Below are positions 17,834-27,153 of a stretch of DNA of 64,000 nucleotides, one piece after another. The position numbers and the translations under genes are program-made. Below the pieces are notes generated by a model, which did no database searches, was not told where the DNA came from, and saw nothing but the letters and a program-made list of their open reading frames with translations. How positions within the stretch are numbered: position 1 is the first letter of the stretch; each line of letters opens with the position of its first letter. This stretch comes from Farysia itapuensis. Its lineage: Eukaryota; Basidiomycota; Ustilaginomycetes; Ustilaginales; Ustilaginaceae. The stretch is taken from positions 1 to 64,000 of the forward strand of contig JALBYC010000042.1 in assembly GCA_023212645.1 (NCBI GenBank), in the 5' to 3' direction.

Positions 17834-19798
17834 CTACTTGTGGCCACTGCTCTTCTTGATGCGCCGCTTCTTTTCTGCCTTGGGCATCTTTTGCTTGCGC
17901 TTTTCCCGATTAGCTGCTTTGGTGTCGCGCTTGGCTTCCTTTTTGAGTGCCTTTGCATCGTCTTTGGACAGTTTGGCATCTTTGGGATGGACAGGTGTAC
18001 CTGACTCGCTCTCCGATTCGCTGTCGTCCGTATCACTTTCCGAGGCTGGCTCGTCCGCGTCGACGAGTAGAGTGTCGAGGGTGGCGGTGTCGGTGCGACG
18101 TTTCTGTGCCTCAATCTCGCGTTCGGGATCGTCGACTTCGTGTAGGGAAAAGGGAATGTGTGTGCCTTTGAAAACCTCGTCCTCGTCCATGCCTGCTGGC
18201 TGTTGGATGTCTGGCTGTGGTTCGAGTGCGAGCGAATCAATCATGTGCTCGAGTGCGAGCATGATTTCAGCCTCACTCTCGCCGACCGGAGCGTCTGCGT
18301 GTGTCGTCGATGTAGCGGCATTGTACCACGCTCCTCCGCCAATCACTTTGTTCTGTGAGGTCGGCGTGGTGGTGGCAGGTTCAAAGTCGGCGTCTTGCTT
18401 TTCGAGGCCTGCGCGGCCGCCCTTGCGCGTCCCCGCTGCCTCCGCCTGCTGCGAAAGTGGGTCAGCCTCGCGCGTGACAAAGTCAAAGGCCCGCTTGAGT
18501 CCCAGTGTAACCACCCCCCTCTTTGCGAAATACTCGTCTACATGACCCAAATCGGCACGGAGAAAGTCGTATGCGCGTGGATGGTCATGCTCGACCGACT
18601 GCGAGACATCAATGATCCACAGCTGACCCTGATGGTAGAGAATATTGTACTCGGACAGATCGGCGTGCACCAGTCGGCAGCGGTGGTAGAGGATACGAAC
18701 GCTGGCGAGAAGTTGGCGGTAGAGACGGGACCAGATGTGTGGATCTGGATCGGCAGTGATGAGTTCGTCGGCGTCTTTGAGTCGCGGACTTGCCCAGCCA
18801 TCGTGGTCGCCCAGGAACTGCATCACCAGTACATGGTCTCGCAATTCGACGGGTGCAGGCGCACGCATCCCCGCAGCAACCATGCGCTTCAAGTTGCGCG
18901 CCTCCTTCTCCGCCCATAGTCGCACCATCTTGCGCGGATTGTGCCGTGCATATCCATGCCGAAAGCGAAACTCGCCCGACACGTACCGATCACGATCCTT
19001 GAAGACCAGGATAGAGGTCTTGTAGATTTTGAGTGCCAGACTGCCCTTGGCTGCATCGTCAGAGGCGGCGGCGGCGGTAGTAGCGTGGTAGACGTTGGCT
19101 TCTTTGCCCGTGCTGATGCAGCCATTGACGCTCTCCAACAGACCGCGATTGACCATCTTGTACAAAATCAGCATGGTGCGTGGATCGAGGACTCCTTCGA
19201 CGGTCGCACGGTCAGCCTTGTCCTTGATACGCACGGCGTCACGTCCACCCAGAGCTTTTCGGGGAACAGTAGAGTTAACACCTCCCCCCATGGCCGAGGA
19301 CGGATCGTACATGTCTTCGACCCGCACACGCGAGGCATACTTTGCAAGCGCCTCGATCTGCGTAGCCGTATGGGTATGTGAAGTGGACGGCCCCGCTGCG
19401 TCTTGCACAGGCACACCGTTGCTGCCACGCTGCCCACTCTGAGCGGTAGCGACAGGTCTTCTGCGTCGATTCATCGCAGGTAATGGCGTAGACGACGGTC
19501 CAGCCTGCTCCCTACCCGCCCCATGCACGGGGGCAACCACAGATGCAAGCTGGCGAGACCGGTTGAACTGCTTGGTAAAGTCCCCCCGCGCCAGCTCCCA
19601 ATCCGCATCTTCCACTGCCCCAAAGCGGTCTTCTTGCTCCTCGTCGTGCGAGTCGTACTCGTCTTGCGAGCCATACTCCTCGTCGCTCGTATCGCGCTGC
19701 CACACATCCCCAAGTTCCCGCCTGCGCTCCATGCTTTGCTCCTGACTATGCATCTCTGACTCCCCCGCCTCTGCGTCGTCAAACTGTCCAGCCTGCAT
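17834..19798 (-). CDS. RIO1: RIO1 family atypical protein kinase
   Basis: Intronless from MQAGQFDD, 654 residues. The frame stays open upstream, but that stretch crosses into the end of the next gene, so this Met was chosen. The RIO1 signature is clear: GCISTGKEANVYHA replaces the usual glycine loop (about 228). KIYKTSILVFKDRDRYVSGE and RHGYARHNPRKMVRLWAEKE are diagnostic of RIO1. The catalytic loop is VHADLSEYNILY (Asp about 380), and the metal-binding segment is IDVSQSVEHDHP. Rio1 acts in the last cytoplasmic steps of 40S subunit maturation. The acidic, Ser-rich N-terminus and the Lys-rich C-terminus (KKEAKRDTKAANREKRKQK) are as in other family members. Confidence 0.95.
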   Translation of the reverse strand: MQAGQFDDAEAGESEMHSQEQSMERRRELGDVWQRDTSDEEYGSQDEYDSHDEEQEDRFGAVEDADWELARGDFTKQFNRSRQLASVVAPVHGAGREQAGPSSTPLPAMNRRRRPVATAQSGQRGSNGVPVQDAAGPSTSHTHTATQIEALAKYASRVRVEDMYDPSSAMGGGVNSTVPRKALGGRDAVRIKDKADRATVEGVLDPRTMLILYKMVNRGLLESVNGCISTGKEANVYHATTAAAASDDAAKGSLALKIYKTSILVFKDRDRYVSGEFRFRHGYARHNPRKMVRLWAEKEARNLKRMVAAGMRAPAPVELRDHVLVMQFLGDHDGWASPRLKDADELITADPDPHIWSRLYRQLLASVRILYHRCRLVHADLSEYNILYHQGQLWIIDVSQSVEHDHPRAYDFLRADLGHVDEYFAKRGVVTLGLKRAFDFVTREADPLSQQAEAAGTRKGGRAGLEKQDADFEPATTTPTSQNKVIGGGAWYNAATSTTHADAPVGESEAEIMLALEHMIDSLALEPQPDIQQPAGMDEDEVFKGTHIPFSLHEVDDPEREIEAQKRRTDTATLDTLLVDADEPASESDTDDSESESESGTPVHPKDAKLSKDDAKALKKEAKRDTKAANREKRKQKMPKAEKKRRIKKSSGHK

Positions 19799-20006
19799 GC
19801 CGCCTTGATCGCCCTCAGGACTGTAGTAGCAGTCAGCAGCAGCCGCCAGAAAAGTGGCTAAAATGCGAGAAATTCTCAAAAAAGTATACAAAATCCGAGT
19901 CCCGAGTTCCGACACTTTCACAACAGGGTCTAACATGACAATGACGACAAAGCGGATGCGCGGATGTTGTATACTCGTGGCGACATGTAGGAATGCAGCG
20001 TGATGG

Positions 20007-22937
20007 TTAGGTGCTAAACTGGCCGGAAGCACGAGCGGATCTGGCGCCTGCTGGTCTGGGTCCGCGCGGGACACCACCGGTTGCACTTGCACCGCTGCTG
20101 TTGCCGCTGACGCGCACTCTACCTGCACCTGCGCCGGCAAGATCGGCCGCTGCGCCCAGGTTGGCCGAATTGAATTGGCGCGAGAGACGAGCGACGTTGG
20201 ACAGCGGGCGGTCTTGATCATCTACATCGCCTACAGGCATGGTTTCAGCCTCTTTGGGTGGCTCAACCGTCGAGGATGCAAGTACGCGCTCGGTCAAGGG
20301 AGTAGGTGCACTGCTGTCATCTGCGCTCTTGGCATCCTGCATGTCCAAGTTCGATGTGACAATCGACGGTGGAGCAGCAGTAGCTGTCGTAGGAGAGGCG
20401 ACGACGGGCTGCTGCTGCTGCTGCTCCGCTGCAGGCGCTGCAAGTTCTTTAACCGGAGGCAGTGGGCCTTTTTCACGTTCATCGAGCTGTTCCATGAACT
20501 TCTTAGCGCCTTGCTGCAGATCGCTGCCGATGGACGTGCGTGAGATGCGCTGGTCCACCGGTTTGGTCCTCTTGCGGATGGGTGTTGGGCGGGTGTGTGC
20601 GGATGCAACCTCGGTACGCTTCTTGTCCACCACACCTGGCAGAATAGCGTCGTAGTGAGCGACGAGGTCCATGACAAGCAGGGTCGAGTTGGGCACCGAG
20701 AGCGTGTACGCCGTTTCCAGCGGTGGACGTAGCAAGGCGCGTCCAAGGGCTAGACCGAGCTTGTTGAGATACACGGCGTCGGGTTCGGCTGACTCTGTCG
20801 ACTGAACCAGACGGTGCAGATGTCCAGCGATGGCGTCTAAGCAGGCCAGCTGGATCTTGGGCAGTTTGCCTAGCACCACGCGCAGGTCTTCCAGCACACC
20901 AGCGCGGATTTTCTCCTCGGTCGCTGCGTCCACCTTGTGCGCTGGTTTGCGGTTGGTCACTGGCGCGTCAGCAGGCTCGTCATCGGCCGCGGCAGATGAA
21001 AGCGCTTCACGCTCCTGTCCCGCAGCGGCATGGTAGATGGCATCCACCGAGTCCCACAGATCCTCGCTCACCAGGCTCTGCTGCAGCTCGAGCAGCCACA
21101 ATTTGACGCAGGCAGCGAGCACAGGTGGATCGTACCCGTCCAGCATCTTGTCCGGCACAGATCGGACGGCTTCTTGCTGTGTTGCGGCGCCATACATCAT
21201 GTCGGCAGGCGAAGGGTGGAGTTGCGCGATCAGAGCGTCTCGCAGCCGGTGCGTGACGGTAAGTGGCACTTCGAGAACCCACGTCTTCCGCTTCTCCTGT
21301 CCGCGCAACACTGAACTGGACTGTGTATCTTGCTCCTTTTCATCCTCTGCTTCTGCTCTGGGTACAGGCCATCGCTCGTCATCGTTGTATGCGCGCTCAA
21401 GTGCCGCTAAGAGTGCCTCGAGGACAGGAGGTAACGTCGCCAGTACGCCGCTGCTGCTGCTGCTCCCGCTGCTCTGTGCAGGCTCGTCGTGTCTGTCGAG
21501 ATACTCGAGTCGCTCGACCAGCGCCAGATCCAGGCCGAACCCGCCGTTCTTGGTCAGACCGGCAGAACGGCCAGACGAGATGTCGTCGTGGTAGTAAGGG
21601 TGGAAGCGCTCGATGGCTGGCTGGAAGGGACCGGTGCGCGCCTCTCGAATCATGGCGCGAAGCTCGAGCGCAGGACTGAGTCCCTGATGCAGCTGGAAGC
21701 CGCGCGATACCGACTGTTCAAGTGCAGGCATCTGCGCTGCCACCGCTTTGTTGTACGACGCCAGCACAGAGTGGACTGCTCTGATGCGGTCCACCTCCCA
21801 GCGCTGGGTGAGGGCATAGTGTTTGAACAGCATTTCTTCCACCTGGCATCGCGTACGGTCCAAGTTGCGTACCGCCTCCTCGTATACCCTCTCGGCATTG
21901 TCCGCGTCGCGACGCAGACGCGCATGGCGCGGCTCGCCCGACACAACACCACCCACAGCCGCCTTGATCGGCGCAGGCATCTTGTCCACCGCTGAATGAA
22001 CCAGCGCCGAAATCGTGCCAGACCGTTTCAACCCGACAGCAGCCGGAGGTTCGAGACTCTCCCCCTCAGTCTCGGTGGGTAGTGGGGGCAGTTTCACCCC
22101 GGCAAACGCTTCCGAGTCGAGCTGGCCCGAGGTAGCACGCTGGGTGAAACCAAACTGCTTGCGCAGCGTCTCGCGCCTTTTGAGCGTCTCTGGATCCGAC
22201 GCATCCTTAGTCTCGGGCTCGAGCGACTTCACACTCTCGCCTGAAACCTTGCGCTGACCCCCCGCCGCCGTCGCCCCACCGGGTGCACGCAGCTTGGAAG
22301 GAGACGAAAGCGGAGACGTCGTCGACGCCGTAATCAAACTGTCCTCCATCGGCGCAAAGCGCACATCGTCCGACGCTTCGTCAGCAGCTCGACACCGGTT
22401 TTCGTAGTTGCTGCGCACTTTCTCGACGTCGAGTTTTTGTCGTTCAAACGCCTTGAGTGTTTGGTCGACGTGGTGCCAGCTGTCGGCTACGCGGTCGTGG
22501 TGTTCGACAGCCCATTGGCCGAATGGTTCGAGTACAGTCTGTTCGAGCAGGCGAGCTGTTTTGCCATGTGCGTTGGCGTGCGAGGTCGTCGTCTCGGCCT
22601 GAACCAGGCGGAAAGCGTGCGATGTGGCCGAGTTGTTGGCGGCATACCCACGCGTAGCCGCTGCTGGATCAAGCACGTCGCTCAGAATACCGGCAGCCTG
22701 CTTGAACAGGGGCGTCGAGAGCGATGCCTGTGGAGGCAGCGTGGCAAGTGCTTCGGCATGCGTATACTCGAGCTCAGCCCGGTGCGCAATGAAAGCGAGG
22801 ATGGACTGGTTCTCGTCAATCCCGCTCTGCAGCTTGGCATACAAGCTCTGTGCGCCCTTGCGATACGAGGGATAGGACCAGAACGAGTTCTGAAACGACG
22901 GCGGATACACCACTGTCAACGCCGAAGGTGCACTCAT
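20007..22937 (-). CDS. F-BAR and RhoGAP domain protein
   Basis: Intronless, 976 residues from MSAPSALTVVYPPSF. The N-terminal half has the F-BAR look: SFWSYPSYRKGAQSLYAKLQSGI, then long helices with heptads through about residue 430, broken by a disordered insert (about 205-310). The segment VPLTVTHRLRDALIAQ...PPVLAACVKLWLLELQQSLVS (about 590-670) and LPKIQLACLDAIAGHLHRLV match the helical core of divergent RhoGAP domains found in F-BAR proteins of the Rgd2/Rga7 group. The usual arginine-finger motif (GLFRxSG) is not visible. The C-terminus is disordered and Ala/Gly/Arg-rich. Such proteins bind curved plasma membrane at division sites and growth zones and down-regulate Rho GTPases. The 209-base gap to RIO1 must hold that gene's promoter. 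Confidence 0.85.
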   Translation of the reverse strand: MSAPSALTVVYPPSFQNSFWSYPSYRKGAQSLYAKLQSGIDENQSILAFIAHRAELEYTHAEALATLPPQASLSTPLFKQAAGILSDVLDPAAATRGYAANNSATSHAFRLVQAETTTSHANAHGKTARLLEQTVLEPFGQWAVEHHDRVADSWHHVDQTLKAFERQKLDVEKVRSNYENRCRAADEASDDVRFAPMEDSLITASTTSPLSSPSKLRAPGGATAAGGQRKVSGESVKSLEPETKDASDPETLKRRETLRKQFGFTQRATSGQLDSEAFAGVKLPPLPTETEGESLEPPAAVGLKRSGTISALVHSAVDKMPAPIKAAVGGVVSGEPRHARLRRDADNAERVYEEAVRNLDRTRCQVEEMLFKHYALTQRWEVDRIRAVHSVLASYNKAVAAQMPALEQSVSRGFQLHQGLSPALELRAMIREARTGPFQPAIERFHPYYHDDISSGRSAGLTKNGGFGLDLALVERLEYLDRHDEPAQSSGSSSSSGVLATLPPVLEALLAALERAYNDDERWPVPRAEAEDEKEQDTQSSSVLRGQEKRKTWVLEVPLTVTHRLRDALIAQLHPSPADMMYGAATQQEAVRSVPDKMLDGYDPPVLAACVKLWLLELQQSLVSEDLWDSVDAIYHAAAGQEREALSSAAADDEPADAPVTNRKPAHKVDAATEEKIRAGVLEDLRVVLGKLPKIQLACLDAIAGHLHRLVQSTESAEPDAVYLNKLGLALGRALLRPPLETAYTLSVPNSTLLVMDLVAHYDAILPGVVDKKRTEVASAHTRPTPIRKRTKPVDQRISRTSIGSDLQQGAKKFMEQLDEREKGPLPPVKELAAPAAEQQQQQPVVASPTTATAAPPSIVTSNLDMQDAKSADDSSAPTPLTERVLASSTVEPPKEAETMPVGDVDDQDRPLSNVARLSRQFNSANLGAAADLAGAGAGRVRVSGNSSGASATGGVPRGPRPAGARSARASGQFST

Positions 22938-23237
22938 GGTATGACTCCCCTCCCACGACCTTTCTCTGACACCAAGCAGCTGGGGGGGGCTGAGAAGGTA
23001 ACTCTGTCCAGGAACAAGGCACAAAAGAGCAAACACACACACACGCATGTGTACCTGAACCGTGCATCGGCGGCACTCTTGAGCAGGCCAACGTGTTAGA
23101 GCAGTAGGACACGCACATGTGCACGCATGTGACCCCGGTTGGTTTGGGCCACCCGGCAGAAGTTAACTTTACCCCGCACACGACATCGCCTTCTCGCTCT
23201 TGCTTTGTTTCCCCGACATTGTTTTCTCCCAATCGCC
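22938..23237. promoter_or_regulatory. divergent promoter with CA microsatellite
   Basis: A 300-base region between the F-BAR/RhoGAP gene (minus) and the alcohol dehydrogenase gene (plus). It contains a (CA)n tract at about 23033-23044. The ORF frame of the F-BAR gene extends to 23048, but that part reads through the microsatellite complement and is not taken as coding. Confidence 0.5.
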
Positions 23238-24380
23238 ATGTCTGCGCCTACGAGTATGAAGGCAGTCGTGATCCAAGGTCCTGAAAAGGTCGCCGTGCTG
23301 GACCGACCGATTCCCAAGGCAAAGGAGGGCGAGGTGGTGGTCAAGGTCAGCTTGGCTGCCCTGTGTGGGTCTGACCTGCACATCTACCGAGGCCACCAGC
23401 CTGTGCCCCACTACGATTTCGTCCTTGGCCACGAATTCGTCGGTGAAGTGTACGAGATCGGTCCGGGCGTCAAGAACTGGAAAAAGGGAGACCAGGTGGT
23501 CTCGCCGTTTACCATTTCGTGCGGAAGCTGCTTCTTTTGCGACCGCGGTCAGACTGGACGATGCACCCAGTCGCGCGTCTTTGGCTCAGTCCCACTCGAC
23601 GGTGCACAGGCCGAGTACGTGCTTGTGCCGCTTGCCGATACTACGCTCTACCCGATTCCGGCCGATGTACCCCCGGAGATTATGCTGCTGACCGCCGACA
23701 TCTTCCCCACGGGCTACTTTGTGGCCAATAACGCCTACACGCTGCTCAACGAGGTGGAACGCAAGCAGGACAATGTGGCTGTCGTGATTGGATGTGGACC
23801 GGTGGGTCTGTGTGCAGTGACGGCTGCCTGTTCCTTCTTCAAGACGGTGTATGCGATTGACTCGGTGCCTGAACGACTGGCCGAGGCCAAGAAGCACGGC
23901 GCCATCCCGCTTCACCTGACCGATGACAATCCGGTGCAGACGCTCAAGGACGCCACCCAGGGTCGAGGTGCCGACGTTGCGCTGGAAGTGGTAGGTGCTG
24001 AGCCTGCTCTGCACATGGCTGTCGAGATCGTCCGCAACTTTGGCGTCGTCTCGTCGTGCGGAATCCACACCCACCCCGTCACGCTCAAAGGTCTGGACCT
24101 GTACAACAAGAATTTGCGCTTCCAGTTCGGTCGCTGCCCTGTCCGCGCCGTCTTTGACCCGGCCGTCAAGCTGCTTGCCAAGCACCACGACCTCTTTGGC
24201 AGCTTCATCCAGCACACAGTCCCCATTGACGAGGCTGAAAAGTACTACAAGCTCTTCAACGACCGCAAAGGTAAGTCTTTTCCCACGCACCGTTCGCCGC
24301 CAACATTACGCTCACTGACACGCCGCTTTCCCCGTCCTGCAGTGCTCAAGACTGTATTCAAGATGCAACACTCTGCCTAG
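23238..24380 (+). CDS. zinc-dependent alcohol dehydrogenase family protein
   Basis: Exons 23238-24270 and 24343-24380 give 356 residues. The small last exon adds VLKTVFKMQHSA. The catalytic zinc site is CGSDLH (about 42) with GHEFVGEV (about 65). The structural zinc loop CGSCFFCDRGQTGRC follows (about 95-109). The NAD(P)-binding fold has GCGPVGLCAV. The sequence looks like the medium-chain group annotated as glutathione-independent formaldehyde or threonine-type dehydrogenases (the segment DIFPTGYFVANNA is typical). The exact substrate cannot be read from sequence. The 5' leader is short and lies in the shared promoter with the F-BAR gene. Confidence 0.92.
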   Translation: MSAPTSMKAVVIQGPEKVAVLDRPIPKAKEGEVVVKVSLAALCGSDLHIYRGHQPVPHYDFVLGHEFVGEVYEIGPGVKNWKKGDQVVSPFTISCGSCFFCDRGQTGRCTQSRVFGSVPLDGAQAEYVLVPLADTTLYPIPADVPPEIMLLTADIFPTGYFVANNAYTLLNEVERKQDNVAVVIGCGPVGLCAVTAACSFFKTVYAIDSVPERLAEAKKHGAIPLHLTDDNPVQTLKDATQGRGADVALEVVGAEPALHMAVEIVRNFGVVSSCGIHTHPVTLKGLDLYNKNLRFQFGRCPVRAVFDPAVKLLAKHHDLFGSFIQHTVPIDEAEKYYKLFNDRKGKSFPTHRSPPTLRSLTRRFPRPAVLKTVFKMQHSA

Positions 24381-24609
24381 TAGCACTTGGCCGCGTGTGT
24401 AATGCCCATGTTGCTTGTTCCAAGATCGGGGAAGGGTGACAGAATCGGGAGGGAGATTTGTGGAGATCGGGCCCCTGACATGAGCCGCTTTCGATGAGCA
24501 TTCATTCACGTACATTCACAGCTGCTTCTTGCCTTCTTGCTCCTCACTGCGTCTTACCCCAGCATGCCCGTTTGAGCACTGCATTCCGGGCCGATAGCCA
24601 GAGGAGATC

Positions 24610-27045
24610 ATGTCAGAACGCATACTGGGCGTCATGCGCTACGGTCGGGATCGAGTCAGTGCTCTAGCCGTTCCGCCGCTGAGCAAAGCGTATGACTTTG
24701 TCTTTCCCCCTCTCCAGGACATTCAAGTCGAGTACAGTGGCAGCGGCGCTATGGAGAGAAGAGCCATCGATGCCCGTCGTGCTGCTCTCGAGAGTGGCGT
24801 CGTCGGCTCTCGGTCTTCAGGCTCGCACAACGATCCGGATCTGATGGACGCTTGGGACGCTTTTAGCGACAGTCCGTGGAGCTTTGTCACCAGTCGATAC
24901 AGCATCGCCCTCGTCGGTGTGGCCATCGTCACCAATCGTATCCAGCATATTTGTCGTCCGCGAGGTCGAGCGTCGCTGCTGTCACTCGAGAAACGAGTGG
25001 CTTTGCGTCTCCCGAGTCTCATACTGCTGGCCCGCGCAGTCCTCATCTTTATCACCATTGTCGCCGACTACTTTCTGGCAGAGTCCAATGGTGTCAATGC
25101 TCTACTGCGGTACTGTACAACGACGCACTGGAGGGAGAGCTGGCTGGCCAATGTTGTCCTCGACGGCTGGGCTTCCGACCATTTCGGCAATGCTAGCAGA
25201 AACGCCATGATCCGTGCACGGGATGCCAGTGCCTTGTGGGCGGGATTCACGGCCACCTGTGTCGCCGTCATCACCGACTGTCTGGTGCGTAACCTGGACG
25301 CGGATCGAGAAGAGCCGCCAGCGTTCAACCTGGTTGGGTTTGCCTTCTTGCTTCACTTTCACTCCTTCTCACCAGACGCACCTGCCAATCAGCATGTGTA
25401 TGTGTGCGTCTTGCTCCAGCTACTTCACATACTCTCGGTCAGCATGAGCAAGTGTCGACGCAAACCCTTTGTGCCCCGTCTCATTATCTCGAGCTTCTTT
25501 GGCATCCTCGCCCTGATCCACTACGCATTGACAGCGCGGTCGGGGCAATATCCGTTCATGGAGGCGTTTAGTCGCACACCCGAGGTGGCCCTCATTCTCG
25601 TCATCACCCTCACTGTGTCGTTGCACGCACTCACCATGCTTTTGCTCGAAGGCCGCATCCAGTGGGACCGCTTGCTCTTTTCACGCTCAAATCTGCCCGC
25701 CCTCGGCGAAGACTGGTCGATTGCCCTGTTCAAAGTCGGCACTGCCTGCATGGAGTCTACCCGTCTCACCGGCTTGGGTCGTGAAGTGGCACCCCTGCTC
25801 ACCTTTGACGAACCCTATCTCGAGCTCGAAGAAAGCGGCCAGATCAAAATCTACCAACCCACAGCGCTGCACGATGATGACAAGGCGGACGGGACTGGGT
25901 ATTCCCACAAGCAAGAGCCTCTCTCGAGCGGTGGACTGGATCGCGAGATCAAGCAGATTCGCATCGAGAGCTGGGATGCACACCGTCTGGGTGGATTCGG
26001 GCCCTTTGGATTCGCACGTCTTCGACCTGCAGCCAACTTTGCACTGACGGCGTACGTACTACTGCGCAACTTGGCTTCCATGGGGTTGCGGAAAGCGTGT
26101 CGCGTGCTGGGCCTGCCAGAGCCGAGGGTGCCGCAATGGGTGTACCGAGCGTTGCGCCTGGTTCGACTTGCATGGCACGGGCAAAATGGTGAACGTAGAA
26201 GAGCAGAGCGATTGGCAACCCAGCTGCGCCAACATGAGGCAACGCTGCACGACCGCCGCCGACGCGCACGAGCGCGACCAGGCCGCCTAACCACCTACCA
26301 CAGCCGACACCATCGACCCTTTTTCAACACCGATCACGCACTCCGCTTCCTCCGAGCACGAAGCAGATTCGACGACCCGCTCGAATCACCGTCCGAAGCA
26401 CACTCACGGTCAGTCACCCCATCGGTCGCCGTCACAGCTGCCGCCGCCGCACTAGACGAGGAAGAAGTGGACACCGATTTTCGAGACGAGTCGAGCAGTT
26501 TTTCCGGCGACGAATCTGAGAGCGAAGTCGAACCTGTCGAGGTGGACAAAGCTGAAGTGTCAGGCCTGCTGGAAGAATTCGAGCAGGCGGAGCAAGGTGT
26601 GATGACGCTGCGATCGGGCACGGAAGGCTTCAACCAGCTGCTGCTAGCCCACCTGACACGGCGATCCGATGGCCCGCCTCTGACACGATCCGGCTACTCC
26701 TCCCTCTTGGCACCCACATCGGAGCGACAGCAACTGAGCTCGGACTTGGATCTGGCGCACACGATTGCCGAGCGACGTCCTGTCGCTCCCCGTGCGAGCA
26801 ACAGCGCTGACGATCTGCGCCGGCTGTGTGTCGTCTGCTGCGTAGAGGACCGAAACGTCATCTGCTGGCCGTGCCGCTGTCTGTGCCTGTGCATGGACTG
26901 TCGCGAACATCTGGCCTCTCGTCCACCCAACCGCAATGCAGCTGCACTTGGACCAGCCCATCGCGCTCGCAACTCGGAAGCAACCCACCTCTGTCCCACC
27001 TGTCGCACCCCCGTTCAAGCATTCAGCCGTCTATACATCCCCTAA
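24610..27045 (+). CDS. multi-spanning membrane RING E3 ligase, Asi1/Asi3 type
   Basis: Intronless, 811 residues. Several hydrophobic helices lie between about 90 and 370 (for example YSIALVGVAIVT, LILLARAVLIFITIV, VALILVITLTVSLHALTMLLL). A long polar region with an acidic stretch follows. The C-terminal RING starts CVVC (about 740), continues with NVICWPCRCLCLCMDCR and ends with CPTCRTPVQAFSRLYIP. The WPCRCLxLCxDCR wording and the terminal FSRLYIP are distinctive of the Asi1/Asi3 group. In yeast these form an inner nuclear membrane ligase that degrades mislocalised proteins and latent transcription factors. The nuclear location here is inferred from the family only. Confidence 0.85.
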   Translation: MSERILGVMRYGRDRVSALAVPPLSKAYDFVFPPLQDIQVEYSGSGAMERRAIDARRAALESGVVGSRSSGSHNDPDLMDAWDAFSDSPWSFVTSRYSIALVGVAIVTNRIQHICRPRGRASLLSLEKRVALRLPSLILLARAVLIFITIVADYFLAESNGVNALLRYCTTTHWRESWLANVVLDGWASDHFGNASRNAMIRARDASALWAGFTATCVAVITDCLVRNLDADREEPPAFNLVGFAFLLHFHSFSPDAPANQHVYVCVLLQLLHILSVSMSKCRRKPFVPRLIISSFFGILALIHYALTARSGQYPFMEAFSRTPEVALILVITLTVSLHALTMLLLEGRIQWDRLLFSRSNLPALGEDWSIALFKVGTACMESTRLTGLGREVAPLLTFDEPYLELEESGQIKIYQPTALHDDDKADGTGYSHKQEPLSSGGLDREIKQIRIESWDAHRLGGFGPFGFARLRPAANFALTAYVLLRNLASMGLRKACRVLGLPEPRVPQWVYRALRLVRLAWHGQNGERRRAERLATQLRQHEATLHDRRRRARARPGRLTTYHSRHHRPFFNTDHALRFLRARSRFDDPLESPSEAHSRSVTPSVAVTAAAAALDEEEVDTDFRDESSSFSGDESESEVEPVEVDKAEVSGLLEEFEQAEQGVMTLRSGTEGFNQLLLAHLTRRSDGPPLTRSGYSSLLAPTSERQQLSSDLDLAHTIAERRPVAPRASNSADDLRRLCVVCCVEDRNVICWPCRCLCLCMDCREHLASRPPNRNAAALGPAHRARNSEATHLCPTCRTPVQAFSRLYIP

Positions 27046-27153
27046 CCTGCCCCCCCCTCGCTGCTTTTCTCTTGGTTTAAAAATATATATTTAAAAAATG
27101 ATTTTTTTATTTCTTGACTCTCTGCCATCATACGCCCCCCATCCCTCTCCCAT

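Noticed and set aside
19798..20221. N-terminal extension of the RIO1 frame to 20221
   Set aside because: It would overlap the end of the F-BAR/RhoGAP gene, reads like the other frame of that gene and the intergenic gap, and adds nothing conserved.
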